Source of the DNA: Maricaulis sp965228215
Lineage (GTDB): Bacteria; Pseudomonadota; Alphaproteobacteria; Caulobacterales; Maricaulaceae
Length of the DNA stretch: 64,000 nucleotides
Direction of reading: 5' to 3'
Assembly: GCA_965228215.1 (NCBI GenBank)
Contig: OZ245800.1
Span: 1,302,001-1,366,000, forward strand
A program made the translations under genes and the position numbers. A model generated the notes under the pieces. The model was not told the DNA's origin and ran no database searches. It worked only from the letters and a program-made list of their open reading frames with translations. Positions 16,542-24,569 of the stretch are shown one piece after another (the stretch's first letter is position 1; every line of letters begins with the position of its first letter).

Positions 16542-17675
16542 ATGGACTTATCCTCCCGAACCGATGCGAGGCAAGAGACCGGGCTGACCGTGCTGGGCCT
16601 GGAATCCAGCTGTGACGAGACCGCGGCCGCGATTCTGCGTCGATCAGCCACGGGCGGGATCGATGTGCTGGCCGACATTGTTCTGGGTCAGGTCGAGGCG
16701 CATGCGCCCTTCGGCGGCGTGGTGCCGGAGATCGCGGCGCGCGCCCATGCCGAGGCCATTGACGGTCTGGTTGTCCAGGCGCTCGAGACGGCCGGGCTCG
16801 AGATCGCGGATCTCGATGGCATCGCCGCAACGGCAGGGCCGGGACTGATCGGCGGTGTGATGGCGGCGCTCATGACGGCCAAGGGGCTGGCACTGGGAAG
16901 CGGCAAACCGCTGATCGCGGTCAATCACCTGGAAGGTCACGCCCTGTCGCCGCGCCTGAGCGAGGACATCGACTTTCCCTATCTCCTCCTCCTGGTCTCT
17001 GGCGGGCATACGCAATTGCTGATCGCCGAGGATGTCGGCCGCTATCATCGCCTGGGCTCCACGCTGGACGATGCGGCCGGTGAGGCCTTCGACAAGACAG
17101 CCAAGGTTATGGGCCTGGGATTCCCCGGCGGACCAGCCCTGGAACGTATGGCCGAGACCGGAGACGCGACCCGTTTTACGCTGCCGGTTCCGCTCAAGGG
17201 CAAGCCGGGCTGCGACTTCTCCTTCGCCGGTCTCAAGACGGCGGCGCGGCAGATCTGGGACGCGCTGGATGCGCCCGGCGAGCAGGACAAGTCTGATCTG
17301 GCAGCCGGTATGCAGGCGGCCATCGCCCGCACCCTGGCGCAGCGCGCGGGTCGCGCCATGGACCGCTTCATCGAGGATTTCCCGATGGTCGACACACCGC
17401 GCCCCTTCGTGGTGGCCGGCGGTGTGGCGGCCAACAAGACCGTTCGCAGCGCGCTTGCTGAAATGGCGGCCGACAAGGGTTTCGAGCTGATCGCGCCGCC
17501 GATGAAATGGTGTACCGACAATGCCGCGATGATCGCGCTGGCGGGTCTGGAACATCTCGAACGCGGCGAGACAGACGGGTTGGACGCTTCGGCACGGGCA
17601 CGCTGGCCTTTGGACGCCAGCTCGGCCAAGCTGGACCCGGCCATCGGTTCAGGACGGAAAGGACCCAAGGCATGA
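16542..17675 (+). CDS. tsaD: tRNA N6-threonylcarbamoyladenosine transferase
   Basis: TsaD, with TsaB and TsaE, attaches the threonylcarbamoyl group to A37 of ANN-decoding tRNAs. The 377-residue protein has the ASKH-fold signatures VLGLESSCDETAAA, the iron-binding His pair in AVNHLEGH, LLVSGGHTQL, and GGVAANKTVR, with the third metal ligand in WCTDNAAMIA. The partner tsaE is in the same window at 55869. The ATG at 16542 lacks a clear ribosome site; a GTG at 16588 could be the true start. Its stop overlaps the gpsA start by four bases. Confidence 0.95.
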   Translation: MDLSSRTDARQETGLTVLGLESSCDETAAAILRRSATGGIDVLADIVLGQVEAHAPFGGVVPEIAARAHAEAIDGLVVQALETAGLEIADLDGIAATAGPGLIGGVMAALMTAKGLALGSGKPLIAVNHLEGHALSPRLSEDIDFPYLLLLVSGGHTQLLIAEDVGRYHRLGSTLDDAAGEAFDKTAKVMGLGFPGGPALERMAETGDATRFTLPVPLKGKPGCDFSFAGLKTAARQIWDALDAPGEQDKSDLAAGMQAAIARTLAQRAGRAMDRFIEDFPMVDTPRPFVVAGGVAANKTVRSALAEMAADKGFELIAPPMKWCTDNAAMIALAGLEHLERGETDGLDASARARWPLDASSAKLDPAIGSGRKGPKA

Positions 17676-18673
17676 CGGATTACCAGACGATCGGCGTGAT
17701 CGGTGCGGGCGCCTGGGGCACGGCCCTCGCCCAGACCTCGGCGAGTGCGGGACGCAGCGTCCTGCTGTGGTCCTTCGAACAGGATGTCGCCGACGCGATC
17801 AATTCGAAGCACGAGAACACGATCTACCTGCCCGACGCGCCACTGGAGCCATCGATCCAGGCGGTGACCGGCATGGCGGAACTGGATGGATGTGATGCCA
17901 TTCTGGCCGTCGCACCGGCCCAGCATCTGCGCCGTGTCCTGGAAGGGTTCGCGCCCTTCGCACCCGCAGGCATTCCGATCGTCCTGTGTTCCAAGGGTAT
18001 AGAGCAGTCCAGCCTGCAATTGATGACGGATGTCCTGGCCGAGACCATACCGTCCGCCACGCCCGCCGTCCTCTCCGGGCCGAGCTTTGCCATCGACACG
18101 GTGAAAGGGCTGCCCACCGCCGTGACGTTGGCCTGTGAAGACACGACGATCGGCAATGCCCTGATCGAGGCGCTGGGCACGCCGCGCTTCCGGCCCTATC
18201 TGGCGGATGATCTGGTCGGTGCCGAGATTGGCGGAGCCGTGAAAAACGTGCTCGCCATCGCCTGCGGGATTTCCGAAGGACGCGGCCTGGGCAAGTCCGC
18301 CCACGCGGCCCTTATCTCGCGCGGTTTTGCCGAGATGACCCGCCTGGCGCTCGCGCTGGGCGCCAAGCGTGAGACACTGGCCGGTCTTTGCGGGCTCGGC
18401 GATCTGGTGCTGACCTGTTCTTCTCCGCAATCGCGCAACATGTCCTGCGGTCTCGCGCTGGGGCGTGGTGTGCATCTCGACGACATCCTGTCCGGTCGCC
18501 GTGCCGTGACTGAAGGTGTGGCCAGCGCTCCGGCAGTCGTTGCGCTGGCGAAACGACAGGGCGTGGAAATGCCGATCTGCGAAGCGGTTGATGCAATCCT
18601 GGCCGGCAAGGTCAGCGTGGAAGAGGCCATCGAAGCCCTGCTCGCCCGTCCCTTCACCCTCGAATCCGCCTGA
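17672..18673 (+). CDS. gpsA: Glycerol-3-phosphate dehydrogenase [NAD(P)+]
   Basis: GpsA reduces dihydroxyacetone phosphate to sn-glycerol-3-phosphate, the backbone of phospholipids. The 333-residue cytoplasmic protein shows the Rossmann motif IGAGAWGTALA at residues 9-19, the substrate region SGPSFA, the catalytic-lysine segment GAVKNVLAIACGISEG and GLGDLVLTC. The ATG at 17672 overlaps the tsaD stop in an ATGA. tsaD-gpsA is a frequent pair in alphaproteobacteria. Confidence 0.96.
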   Translation: MTDYQTIGVIGAGAWGTALAQTSASAGRSVLLWSFEQDVADAINSKHENTIYLPDAPLEPSIQAVTGMAELDGCDAILAVAPAQHLRRVLEGFAPFAPAGIPIVLCSKGIEQSSLQLMTDVLAETIPSATPAVLSGPSFAIDTVKGLPTAVTLACEDTTIGNALIEALGTPRFRPYLADDLVGAEIGGAVKNVLAIACGISEGRGLGKSAHAALISRGFAEMTRLALALGAKRETLAGLCGLGDLVLTCSSPQSRNMSCGLALGRGVHLDDILSGRRAVTEGVASAPAVVALAKRQGVEMPICEAVDAILAGKVSVEEAIEALLARPFTLESA

Positions 18674-18681
18674 GGCTGCCG

Positions 18682-18975
18682 ATGTATTTCCTGGTCCATA
18701 CCCGCGACAAGCCGGGCGCGCTGAATGTCCGTCTCGACAATCGCGAGGCGCATATCGGCTGGCTCAAGGCCGCCGGCGACCGCATCAAGGCTGCCGGCCC
18801 CTGGATGGGCGAGGACGAGGCCATGGCGGGCTCGCTCCTGATCGTTGATTTCGAGAACCGGGCCGAGCTCGATGCCTGGCTCGCGACCGATCCCTACGCC
18901 CTGGCAGGCCTGTTCGAGAGCGTTGAGGCCGCACCCTATAAATGGGTGTTCAATCCGCCGGGGGATGCGGCATGA
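18682..18975 (+). CDS. YciI family protein
   Basis: A 97-residue ferredoxin-like alpha/beta-barrel protein (begins MYFLVHTRDKPGAL). The conserved YciI features are visible: an N-terminal strand with HTRDKPG, the HIGWLK segment, GPWMGEDEAMAGSLLIVD with an Asp, and DPYALAGLFESV, with the His-Asp pair thought to be catalytic or ligand-binding. No reaction is established for this subfamily. It lies eight bases behind gpsA and overlaps the Rieske gene by four bases. Confidence 0.88.
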   Translation: MYFLVHTRDKPGALNVRLDNREAHIGWLKAAGDRIKAAGPWMGEDEAMAGSLLIVDFENRAELDAWLATDPYALAGLFESVEAAPYKWVFNPPGDAA

Positions 18976-19304
18976 GCCGTCCGGCCAGCGGTACGGTCCT
19001 GGGGTCAGTCGCTGACATGGACGAGCCGGCCGGCAAGATCTCGGACTGGAATGAAGGCGGGGCGCTGATCATCAAGCGCGGGGGCAAGCTGTGCGCCTGG
19101 ATCAATGAATGCCCCCATGCCGGTCTGCGGATGAACCTGCCCTCCGGCAAGGTCATGCTGCACAAGGATGGTTTCATCGTCTGCCCGGTTCACGGCGCGA
19201 GTTTCGATGCCGCGACCGGGGAATGTATCGGCGGACCGGCGGTGGGCGACCGTCTCGAGGCGATCGAGGTCGAACAGGTCGGCGATGAGGTCCGGGTCAA
19301 ATGA
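18972..19304 (+). CDS. Rieske [2Fe-2S] domain protein
   Basis: A 110-residue stand-alone Rieske ferredoxin. The two ligand motifs CxH (NECPHAG) and CxxH (VCPVHGASFD) are separated by about 38 residues, longer than in most Rieske ferredoxins because of an inserted MLHKDGFI strand, a form known from several proteobacteria. It could pass electrons to an oxygenase or have a small redox role. It is translationally coupled on both sides, to YciI and to the cupin gene. Confidence 0.88.
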   Translation: MSRPASGTVLGSVADMDEPAGKISDWNEGGALIIKRGGKLCAWINECPHAGLRMNLPSGKVMLHKDGFIVCPVHGASFDAATGECIGGPAVGDRLEAIEVEQVGDEVRVK

Positions 19305-19651
19305 CCGGAGGGGGAAAGCCTCCGGTCCGTGTGGGAAATATCCTGCGCGACCTGCCCGATGCCAGCCGCGAGGAAATCACCCAGATCCTTGCCGAGGGGC
19401 AGGATGTTCGTATCGAACGCATAGTCTCGCACGGCCAGGAAAGCGCGCCGGGCTTCTGGTATGAGCAGGACGAGCATGAATGGGTCTTGCTGATGACGGG
19501 GTCGGCGGGTCTGGAATTGCAAGATCCCGATGAACGCCTGGCGCTTCATCCCGGCGAACACCTCCTGATCCCTGCGGGCCGCAAACACCGCGTCGCCTGG
19601 ACCGCGCCCGATACCGACACGATCTGGCTGGCGGTCTTCTACAAGTCCTGA
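19301..19651 (+). CDS. Cupin domain protein
   Basis: A 116-residue single-domain cupin. Both cupin motifs are seen, although degenerate: the first in WYEQDEHEWVLLMTGSAGLEL and the second in LHPGEHLLIPAGRKHRVAWT with its His residues. Family members are small-molecule-binding proteins or dioxygenases; the relative phosphomannose-type cupins have a similar C-terminal WLAVFYK end. It is last in the gpsA-YciI-Rieske-cupin run, with a 4-bp overlap to the Rieske gene. Confidence 0.85.
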   Translation: MTGGGKPPVRVGNILRDLPDASREEITQILAEGQDVRIERIVSHGQESAPGFWYEQDEHEWVLLMTGSAGLELQDPDERLALHPGEHLLIPAGRKHRVAWTAPDTDTIWLAVFYKS

Positions 19652-19657
19652 CCCGGT

Positions 19658-20140
19658 CTAGCCGGCGTCGATCTCGGCCTGAAGCGCGATTGCCGCGTCC
19701 CGCACGGTGCGTCCGGTCTCCACATCCTTCACGACGGTACAGAAACTGCCATCGGTCTCGCGGTGATAGATCACTGCGTCGGTGGCGGGGTCGTGAGCGA
19801 GGCCGGCCGTGCGGATGAAGTCGGCCGCCGCCGCATCAATCTGCAGGCGCTGCTCTTCGGTGAGCGAGGTGATCGCGAAAGCATGCTCGCCGCGCTGGTC
19901 GTCCAGCGCCCAGGACACCCGGACAATCCCGTCGGGCGAGCGCTCGACCAGGCTCTGGCCCCAGACCAGATTGCCGGACCGGTCTTCCGCGAAACAAGCT
20001 TGCGAGTAGGCCAGATTGTAATTGTCGAAACCGGACAGGATTGCTTCGTGGGGATTGGCCGGATCGTTCGACTCGGACGCCGAGCAGGCCGCCAGGACGG
20101 CACCCGCGGTCAGGACAGGCAAAAGAAAACGCGCCGACAT
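19658..20140 (-). CDS. Putative lipoprotein of unknown function
   Basis: A 160-residue protein with a lipoprotein signal (AGAVLAAC, lipidated Cys at residue 19) and no other recognised motif. The mature part, with three further cysteines (QACFAED, FCTVVKD), looks like a small alpha/beta domain. It converges with the cupin gene, with only six bases between the stops. I do not recognise the family. Confidence 0.65.
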   Translation of the reverse strand: MSARFLLPVLTAGAVLAACSASESNDPANPHEAILSGFDNYNLAYSQACFAEDRSGNLVWGQSLVERSPDGIVRVSWALDDQRGEHAFAITSLTEEQRLQIDAAAADFIRTAGLAHDPATDAVIYHRETDGSFCTVVKDVETGRTVRDAAIALQAEIDAG

Positions 20141-20221
20141 AAGGGCCTCCCACGGACCAGGATCACGCGGCGCGTATATCGAGGCGGGGCGGCAGGGTGA
20201 AATGAATGTTTTGTGTCGGGG

Positions 20222-21406
20222 TTAGTCAGGTGCGGTGATCTGGAACTCTGGATGAGCGCACATGATTGGCGGGTCGATAATTGGCGCGGCAAACATGACG
20301 AGGCCTGGGGCTTCCAGCACGCTGTCGAGGACTCGTTGGTCAGAACCCATGCCGCCGAGCACGAAAGTTCTCGTAACGCCCCGGTAATCCCACTGCGCGA
20401 CGCCGCGAATATCCATCACGTTCAGGCCGTTGTGTTTGGACCAGGAGCCCACGGGTTCCGGTTGCTCAATCCGCAAGAGCGGTGGTTCACAGACACGATC
20501 GTCTGCGGGATTGGGAATAAAGCTGATGAAATCGGATCGCGGCTCGCTGGGTTCGCCGTTGTATCCAATTCCGGAATAATTGTAGGCGTTTACTGTGCCG
20601 CCTGCGAATACCAAGGCTCGATAGAGGGGATAAGCGACGCCGCGGTAGAACGCACCGTCTGGTACCTCTAGGCCCTCGGACCAGACGATTGTCGCGAGAT
20701 CGTCAGCGACCTGTCCAAGCCAGCAATCGGCAATCGCCTGAAAAGACCGTCTTTCGCCTGAAGCGGCGGGAGGGACGACGCGCGTGCCTCCGCAAATCTG
20801 GAGCAACCCGTCTTCCGTCATCGCCCCCGCATGCCCGAACACCGGTGCGCCCGGGAAGGGCGTGGCCTCGAACCACCGGTCTTCCTCGACGTCATAGACC
20901 TGGACGAGATCGACATTGTCCGTGTCGTGCCAGCCGCTGACCAGGTAGATGTAGCGGTCCTGGAAGGGCAGGGCGACGGTATCGTCGACCGGGACGGGCA
21001 TGTCGGTGATGTGGGTATAGGTCTCGCTGGCCGGATCGAAGCGCCAGACTTTCGGCGTGGATCGTTCCGAATGATCCTCGGCCACGGTATAGCCGCCGAA
21101 AATATAGATCTGTTCGCGCACGGTTACGGCCACGGCTGCGAGGCGGCCGATACCATCGGGCAAGCCGTCGATCTCGCGGCATTCGCGGGCGGTCAGGTCA
21201 CAGGCATAGGCGTCGGCGGTGACATCGCGCCAAGTCTTGCCCGCGTGCAGACCGGCGAAGGAGTAGGCCATCATCCGCCCATCCAGCTCGATCCCGGCGA
21301 CGGCGTTATTGGTCACAGGTTCAGGCAAGCGCGCCCAGATTTCGGGCGCGTCCTGGGCGAGCGCTGGGGTGCTGAACAGCAGGGCGGCAATCAGGGCTCG
21401 GATCAT
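20222..21406 (-). CDS. Secreted kelch-repeat beta-propeller protein
   Basis: A 394-residue protein with a signal peptide (residues 1-17, cleavage after ALA). Blades of a galactose-oxidase/kelch propeller are recognisable: VREQIYIFGGYTVAED, VWRFDPASETYTHITDMP, DRYIYLVSGWHD, VQVYDVEEDRWFEATPFPG, LLQICGGT and TFVLGGMG. There is no oxidase copper site, so it is probably a binding or structural protein in the periplasm. Codon use becomes AT-richer near its 3' end. It starts one base beyond the stop of the SRPBCC gene and so is the last member of a three-gene run. Confidence 0.78.
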   Translation of the reverse strand: MIRALIAALLFSTPALAQDAPEIWARLPEPVTNNAVAGIELDGRMMAYSFAGLHAGKTWRDVTADAYACDLTARECREIDGLPDGIGRLAAVAVTVREQIYIFGGYTVAEDHSERSTPKVWRFDPASETYTHITDMPVPVDDTVALPFQDRYIYLVSGWHDTDNVDLVQVYDVEEDRWFEATPFPGAPVFGHAGAMTEDGLLQICGGTRVVPPAASGERRSFQAIADCWLGQVADDLATIVWSEGLEVPDGAFYRGVAYPLYRALVFAGGTVNAYNYSGIGYNGEPSEPRSDFISFIPNPADDRVCEPPLLRIEQPEPVGSWSKHNGLNVMDIRGVAQWDYRGVTRTFVLGGMGSDQRVLDSVLEAPGLVMFAAPIIDPPIMCAHPEFQITAPD

Positions 21407-21407
21407 T

Positions 21408-21989
21408 TCACCCCTCCAGCTTCGTCTTCAGGCGGCCGAGCGCTTCGCGCCATTCGGCCTTCCAGTGCTCGCAGGCCTCGGCGTCCTCGACATTGTCATG
21501 GCTCAGCGAGATCTGCGTCTTCGGACCATCCTTGCCGGTCAACCAGACCGAGAGCCGGCCTCCCTCTGACCAGGCACCATTCACGGACTTGCCAGGCTTG
21601 CCGGAAGTTTTTGTGAAAACGCCCGCCGGTCCCCAGTCTGCAAAACCGGGCAGGTCAAACGCCTGTTCCACCTGTGCCGGAGCGCAAGTGATGGTCTTGG
21701 AGGCCGAGGCCTGGAATTTCCCGCCATCGCTGCAGGCGCGTTGATGCGGCTGGCGGCGGCCGGTCATGACTTCCCAGGTATTGGTGATCATCTGCGCCCA
21801 CCAGCCGGAGACCTCGTCGCGCTCCTCGTAGAGGCGCCGGGCGATCGCCTTGTGCTCGAGCCCGTCGGCCCAGCTGTCGAGATCGGCCCGCCATTCCGGC
21901 CAGTCCTTGCCGGTAGCCTTGCGGACGGCTTCATCCGAGGCGGCCGGTGCCCAGTCGCTGGTCTCGCTATCCTGGGTCGGGTCGGTCAT
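21408..21989 (-). CDS. SRPBCC/START-like domain protein
   Basis: A 193-residue soluble protein with two parts. The N-terminal helical part (about residues 20-90) holds TGKDWPEWRADLDSW and GWWAQMITNTWEVMTGRRQPHQR, the arrangement of DUF4287-associated helices found before SRPBCC folds. The C-terminal part (about 95-190) is a START/SRPBCC-like beta sheet with a long final helix (HWKAEWREALGRLKTKL) that would cover a hydrophobic ligand cavity. The ligand is unknown. It is contiguous with the creatininase-like gene upstream and the kelch gene downstream. Confidence 0.72.
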   Translation of the reverse strand: MTDPTQDSETSDWAPAASDEAVRKATGKDWPEWRADLDSWADGLEHKAIARRLYEERDEVSGWWAQMITNTWEVMTGRRQPHQRACSDGGKFQASASKTITCAPAQVEQAFDLPGFADWGPAGVFTKTSGKPGKSVNGAWSEGGRLSVWLTGKDGPKTQISLSHDNVEDAEACEHWKAEWREALGRLKTKLEG

Positions 21990-22751
21990 CTATTCCGCCG
22001 CCTCGACAGCCAGTTTCGTGTCGAAAAAAGTCGCGAGTTCCGCGATGAGCGCCTGTTTGGCGAAACTGACGATCTCGGCACCCGTCTCTGGCGTGGCCTG
22101 GCTGGGGTCCGACCCGATGCGTCCGTCCGGGAAAGTCTCGCGGTAATTGGCGGCGTCGGTGAAACTGCCTTCCGGGGCGATTTTCGGCGTCATCTCCACG
22201 CGCTTGATCGAGTCCGGATAGGCGTAATAGGTCACCGCCACTTCGGAAGCCGTCGCATGGGAGCCGTCGGCGACAGGGAAGATTTTCTTGCAGGTGTCCA
22301 TCACGCCCGGCAGCTCCCACCAATTGCGCTGCATGAGGCGGATCGGACAGGCTTCGCCGTCCAGCGACCAGTTTGCGTAATACTCGCAGAAGGCGGCATT
22401 TATCGTGGTGATGTTCCCGCCATGGCCGTTAAAGAAATAGATCCGGTCGAACCCGTGCCGCACGAGGCTGTCGATCCAGTCATTCATCGCGGCGATCATG
22501 GTGGAGGGGCGTAGCGTCATCGAGCCCGCAAAGGCCATGTGGTGCTGGGCGATGCCGACATTGAAGGTCGGTCCGACCAGGAAGCCTGCCTCGGCGGCGG
22601 CTTCGTGGGCGATTATTTCCGGGCAGAGCGCGTCGGTACCGACCAGGCCGTTGGGGCCGTGCTGTTCGGTGGAGCCGATGGGAATGACGATGCCCTTGCA
22701 CCGTTCCAGATAGGATTCGACTTCCGGCCAGGCCGATTGGTGCAGCAGCAT
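21990..22751 (-). CDS. Creatininase family amidohydrolase
   Basis: A 253-residue metal-dependent amidohydrolase. The creatininase signatures are clear: VIPIGSTEQHGPNGLVGTDA, with the metal-binding Glu, His and Asp, then FFNGHGGNITTINAAF, and a Glu in the GSHATASEVAV segment. Members hydrolyse creatinine, formamidopyrimidines of the riboflavin or F420 pathway, and mycofactocin peptide; which applies here cannot be told. It is first in a tight minus-strand run creatininase-SRPBCC-kelch with 0-1 base gaps, which suggests coordinated use. Confidence 0.88.
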   Translation of the reverse strand: MLLHQSAWPEVESYLERCKGIVIPIGSTEQHGPNGLVGTDALCPEIIAHEAAAEAGFLVGPTFNVGIAQHHMAFAGSMTLRPSTMIAAMNDWIDSLVRHGFDRIYFFNGHGGNITTINAAFCEYYANWSLDGEACPIRLMQRNWWELPGVMDTCKKIFPVADGSHATASEVAVTYYAYPDSIKRVEMTPKIAPEGSFTDAANYRETFPDGRIGSDPSQATPETGAEIVSFAKQALIAELATFFDTKLAVEAAE

Positions 22752-22803
22752 GCGGCGCTCCCTTTGCTAGGTATTCGTGCGGGAGCTAATCGCGGCTTGG
22801 CGT

Positions 22804-23337
22804 TCAGCGCAAGCCCAGTCGGGAGCGGCAGCGAGCGATGAAATTGGCCTGTTCGGGCGTCACATTCTCCTCGCCCTCGGCGATGGCGACTGCGCGCAGC
22901 ATCTCGATCAGGCCGGGGCGATCCTCCTCATTCACCTTCTGGGCGATGAGATCGACCATACGGCTTATGGCGTCGTCCGGATTGGTCAGATCGCTGGACG
23001 CCCAGGATGCGCGAGAGAGCAGTTCCTCGGCCTCGTCCTCACTGGCCTGGAAATGCTTCATCGCCTGGTCGCGGATGACGCCTTTCTGTTCGATGCTGAC
23101 CTCGCCGGCTGTGCGCGCCACGCCCAGCATCAGGATGAGGGCGGCTTCACGCGGATCCTCGACAATGGCGAGGCCTTTCTTGCGGGCCTTGTGCTGGAAG
23201 CGCATCTTGCGCGGCAGATTGGCGGCGGTGCCTGCCAGGTCGGCAAGTTCCTGCGCGCCCCGGGCGGCCGCATTGATGCGATAGATCCAGAATCCAGCGG
23301 CGGCGAGAATGCCGATCAAACCGAGCACGATATGCAT
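22804..23337 (-). CDS. TerB-like domain membrane protein
   Basis: A 177-residue protein with one N-terminal membrane helix (residues 2-20) and a helical soluble domain. The soluble part, with PREAALILMLGVARTAGEVS, EEAEELLSRASW, VDLIAQKV and LRAVAIAEGEENVTPEQANFI, follows the TerB/tellurite-resistance helical pattern, including an acidic metal-binding pattern in IAEGEENVTP. TerB-like proteins bind divalent metals at the membrane; the role here is unknown. Confidence 0.7.
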   Translation of the reverse strand: MHIVLGLIGILAAAGFWIYRINAAARGAQELADLAGTAANLPRKMRFQHKARKKGLAIVEDPREAALILMLGVARTAGEVSIEQKGVIRDQAMKHFQASEDEAEELLSRASWASSDLTNPDDAISRMVDLIAQKVNEEDRPGLIEMLRAVAIAEGEENVTPEQANFIARCRSRLGLR

Positions 23338-23405
23338 GATGTCCCCCCTGCGATGGGCGGGAGACTATTCGCGTCCAGCGTGTATGAAAAGAGGGTGCGT
23401 CTAAA

Positions 23406-23489
23406 TCAGCGCTGGCGGCGGCATTCCAGGCGGTACAGGGCCGCGGCCGCCAGGCTCAGCACGGTCGAGAGTGCGAGCAGATAATGCAT
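23406..23489 (-). CDS. Possible 27-residue membrane peptide
   Basis: A 28-codon frame, ATG at 23489 to TGA at 23408-23406, preceded by an excellent ribosome site (GGGGAGGAC, ending three bases before the ATG). The peptide starts MHYLLALSTVLSLAAA, a single hydrophobic helix, and ends in a basic tail (RLECRRQR). Small membrane peptides of this form are often real regulators or assembly subunits, but nothing identifies this one. It is too short to be statistically certain; the ribosome site is the main support. Confidence 0.4.
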   Translation of the reverse strand: MHYLLALSTVLSLAAAALYRLECRRQR

Positions 23490-23686
23490 GTTGTCCTCCC
23501 CAGGACCGCCGGTACGAATCAGGCACCGGACAGCAGGGCGAAATTGGCCCACCGGGCTTGCCGAAAGGTAAACGCTTGAAAGTCATGGGAATGCGCAGCG
23601 TCACACCTTCGTGATTGGCGTGGGCCGCAACTTGGGCAATGATTCAACCGGATCGCCGTTCAACTCCCGGAAAAGGGTGGAATCGC

Positions 23687-24496
23687 ATGCGCACATTCTT
23701 GCTGACGAGCCTGTCCGCCTTCGCGGTCGCGGCCTGTTCTCCCGCCGAGGAAACGCCGCCGCCGGTCGATGCGGCAATGGAAGAAGCTCCGCAGGCCGAG
23801 GCCGAAACTCAAGACGCGATGCCGGAAGCCATCGAGCGCGCCGTCGCCGACGCGTCGCGCCCCTCCGAGGACCGGCAATTGGACATCAATCGTCATCCTG
23901 CGGAAGTGCTGGCCTTCGCCGGCGTCGAACCCGGCTGGCGTGTCGCCGACCTGACAGCGTCGAGCGGTTATTACTCCCGCGTCCTGTCGACGGCGGTCGG
24001 CGAGGCGGGTCATGTCTATGCCCACAATCCCAGCTGGGTGGCCGAGCAATTCCCGGAGCCGAATATCGCGCTCGCCGAATTGTCCGCCCAGAGGGTCAAC
24101 ATGACCCATGTCGTGTCGCGGATCGAGGATTTCTCCGCGGACATCGAGGACCCGCTCGACGCGGTCTTCATGGTGCTTTTCTACCATGACACCACGTATG
24201 ACGAGACAGACCGGGCGGCGATGAACCAGGCCATTTTCGACGCGTTGCGGCCCGGCGGCGTCTATCTGGTGATCGACCACCACGCTCCGGAGGGCACGGG
24301 CGGCGAACACGGCAACACGACCCACCGGGTCGATGCGATGTTCGTGCAGCAGGAAGTCATGGCGGCCGGTTTCGAGCTCGCGCTGGAAAGCGACATGCTC
24401 GCCAATCCGGATGATCCCCGCGACATCAGCGTGTTCGACGCCTCGATCCGGCGCAATACGGACCGCTTCGTCTATCTCTTCCGCAAACCCGCCTGA
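23687..24496 (+). CDS. Lipoprotein with a methyltransferase-like domain (COG4798 type)
   Basis: A 269-residue lipoprotein (lipobox FAVAAC, Cys17) with an acidic linker (residues 18-55) and a Rossmann-like SAM-methyltransferase domain. Motif I is degenerate (WRVADLTASSGYYSRVLSTAVG), followed by VYAHNPSW, DAVFMVLFYHD and ALRPGGVYLVIDHHAPEGTG. Such predicted periplasmic methyltransferases are widespread in alphaproteobacteria; whether SAM is available outside the cytoplasm is doubtful, so the fold may serve another purpose. The ATG at 23687 is used because it yields the signal peptide. Confidence 0.8.
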   Translation: MRTFLLTSLSAFAVAACSPAEETPPPVDAAMEEAPQAEAETQDAMPEAIERAVADASRPSEDRQLDINRHPAEVLAFAGVEPGWRVADLTASSGYYSRVLSTAVGEAGHVYAHNPSWVAEQFPEPNIALAELSAQRVNMTHVVSRIEDFSADIEDPLDAVFMVLFYHDTTYDETDRAAMNQAIFDALRPGGVYLVIDHHAPEGTGGEHGNTTHRVDAMFVQQEVMAAGFELALESDMLANPDDPRDISVFDASIRRNTDRFVYLFRKPA

Positions 24497-24521
24497 TCAT
24501 TTTGCTTCGGGGCAATGAAAA

Positions 24522-24550
24522 ACGGGCGGTCCGGAGACCGCCCGTCTTGC
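24522..24550. terminator. Bidirectional rho-independent terminator
   Basis: A perfect 10-bp stem (24522-24531 with 24536-24545) around the tetraloop CGGA, flanked by A-rich sequence on the left and T-rich on the right. It lies between the convergent lipoprotein methyltransferase and chemoreceptor genes and can serve both. Confidence 0.85.
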
Positions 24551-24569
24551 TTTGACGTGAACGTCCAGG

